64,000 bases of DNA. Source: Nostoc commune NIES-4072 (GTDB taxonomy: Bacteria > Cyanobacteriota > Cyanobacteriia > Cyanobacteriales > Nostocaceae). The position numbers were made by a program, and so were the translations under genes. Every line of letters begins with the position of its first letter. The stretch's first letter is position 1. The stretch is from the NCBI RefSeq assembly GCF_003113895.1, contig NZ_BDUD01000001.1, positions 496,001 through 560,000 on the forward strand. The letters are read 5' to 3'. Under the pieces are notes generated by a model, which ran no database searches, was not told the DNA's origin, and worked only from the letters and a program-made list of their open reading frames with translations. This document shows, one piece after another, positions 63,121 through 64,000 of this stretch.

Positions 63121-64000
63121 TTACTGCTGAGATATCGCTGCGCGTAAACTGTAACTACCAGATTCTCCTGCTTCAAAAGTGTTAGCCAACAGATAGTAAA
63201 TACCATTTTCTGGTAAGGTAACAGTCAATCGAGCATTAAAATCCTTTGGGGAAATGTCGTCATTCTGTGCTATTAGTCGTTCTTTAGCAGGAAGCAGTAA
63301 GTATAAGTGAGAGTCTATTTGCTGACTATCCATCTCAATAGTTATCTGTTGACCTGCTTTACCTTCAAACACATAAGTGTGAAAATAGCTATTATTTGGT
63401 AAAATGCGATCGCCATTTTTCAGACTCGCTTGTAAAACTTGACCATTCAACGGTAAATCCGTATCTTGACTATTACTAGGTTGTTGACGCCCACTTGCTA
63501 ACTGAGCATTACCTTGTTCTACAGCTACTAAAAAAGGCTGAATTAATTCTGTAGGGATTGCAAAACTAATGCCAATAAATCTTTTAATTTCGGTATCATT
63601 AAAAATGGCACTATTGACACCAATTACTTGCCCATTAGAGTTGAGCAGTGGGCCTCCAGAATTGCCGGGATTCACTGCTGCATCATGTTGGATTAAGGCC
63701 AATTTTGTATCAATGCGACTGATAACACCATAGGTCAAAGTATTTTGGAATTCCAGTCTCAGGGGAGTACCAATAGCATAGACAGATTGACCTACTCGTG
63801 CTGAACCAGGAGTAGCTAAACGCAGATAAGGCAGATTTTTTTGATTGCGAATCTTGAGTGCGGCTAAATCTAAACCCCCAGATGCAAAACCAACCAAATC
63901 AGCTAAGACTTGTGTACCATCAGCTAGTACTACTGCAACAGCTTTAGAACTATCTTCGACAACGTGAGCATTAGTTAAAACTAGACCATCTGGACTGACA
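63121..64000 (-). CDS. Trypsin-like serine protease with C-terminal PPC domain (partial, 5' end beyond the window)
   Basis: At least 293 residues; the open frame continues past the window edge, and the ATG at 63897 is internal. The catalytic triad is present: His in VLTNAHVVED (codons near 63950), Asp in SGGLDLAALKI and Ser in VNPGNSGGPLLNSNGQV. The C-terminal part (about 110 residues) reads GDRILPNNSYFHTYVFEGKAGQQITIEMDS...DSHLYLLLPA...NGIYYLLANTFEAGESGSYSLR, which is a pre-peptidase C-terminal (PPC) domain. This suits a secreted HhoA/DegP-type protease without a PDZ domain. No start can be given. Confidence 0.9.
   Translation of the reverse strand, partial: VSPDGLVLTNAHVVEDSSKAVAVVLADGTQVLADLVGFASGGLDLAALKIRNQKNLPYLRLATPGSARVGQSVYAIGTPLRLEFQNTLTYGVISRIDTKLALIQHDAAVNPGNSGGPLLNSNGQVIGVNSAIFNDTEIKRFIGISFAIPTELIQPFLVAVEQGNAQLASGRQQPSNSQDTDLPLNGQVLQASLKNGDRILPNNSYFHTYVFEGKAGQQITIEMDSQQIDSHLYLLLPAKERLIAQNDDISPKDFNARLTVTLPENGIYYLLANTFEAGESGSYSLRAAISQQ

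Noticed and set aside
1..64000. tRNA, rRNA or tmRNA genes
   Set aside because: I saw no T-loop/anticodon arrangement or CCA-end pattern in the intergenic regions by eye. A covariance-model scan would settle it.

Overview
The window looks like the chromosome of a filamentous, heterocyst-type cyanobacterium of the Nostoc/Anabaena group. The evidence is form IB rbcL-rbcX-rbcS, a Rubisco activase with a C-terminal RbcS-like domain, cytochrome c6, frequent HIP1 octamers (GCGATCGC), many short heptamer-type tandem repeats (runs of 'tccaaaa', 'ctggggactaggga', 'gagttat'), a DUF1392 protein and a GAF/PAS hybrid histidine kinase. The species cannot be fixed from the sequence alone.

Layout. 0-5.2 kb: tldD-like protease gene, then a minus-strand operon (two small EamA/SMR half-transporters, a flavin oxidoreductase, a GT2 glycosyltransferase) resembling a polyprenyl-linked sugar export module. 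5.2-7.1 kb: gene-poor and degenerate. 7.1-16.7 kb: tex, a 2Fe-2S ferredoxin, small membrane proteins, cytochrome c6, an aldo/keto reductase, a 14-copy 21-bp repeat array and small proteins. 16.9-23 kb (minus): rca, a PIN/Phd toxin-antitoxin pair, an SGNH hydrolase, an AAC(3)-type acetyltransferase, then rbcS, rbcX, rbcL. Rca is therefore near its target enzyme but separated from it by an accessory cassette. 23.7-37.9 kb (mostly plus): beta-propeller protein, panB, DUF2887 and Uma2 nuclease-like proteins, trmFO, fasciclin protein, a relic of an NRPS adenylation domain, lipoprotein, GH25 lysozyme, Nudix, RsmB-type methyltransferase, a DUF2157/GDYXXLXY pair and DUF1392.

38.3-42.9 kb: a complete YtfQ-YtfR-YtfT-YjfF-type sugar ABC transporter operon that is visibly more GC-rich than its surroundings and is probably acquired. 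43-45.5 kb: a second 21/63-bp tandem array, a MITE-like element, a universal stress protein and pgk. 45.5-51.7 kb: three minus-strand paralogues of a calcium-binding RTX-type protein with a C-terminal PPC-like domain. A copy of the last ~105 bp of pgk lies beside the third one, which records a segmental tandem duplication. 52-64 kb: PepSY-like membrane protein, lipoprotein, a 1555-residue hybrid sensor kinase, YnfA-family protein, ammonium transporter, membrane-anchored SGNH hydrolase, ispH and an edge-truncated trypsin-like protease.

Together the genes cover carbon fixation and its repair (rbcLXS, rca, pgk), photosynthetic electron transfer (ferredoxin, c6), nitrogen uptake (amt), isoprenoid and pantothenate synthesis, RNA modification, and cell-surface functions. 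I found no tRNA, rRNA, CRISPR array, intact IS element or prophage. No convincing wholly new multi-gene system is visible. The strongest unusual signals are the RTX/pgk-tail duplication, the two 21-bp-periodic arrays, several short inverted-repeat elements abutting genes, and the GC-rich transporter island.
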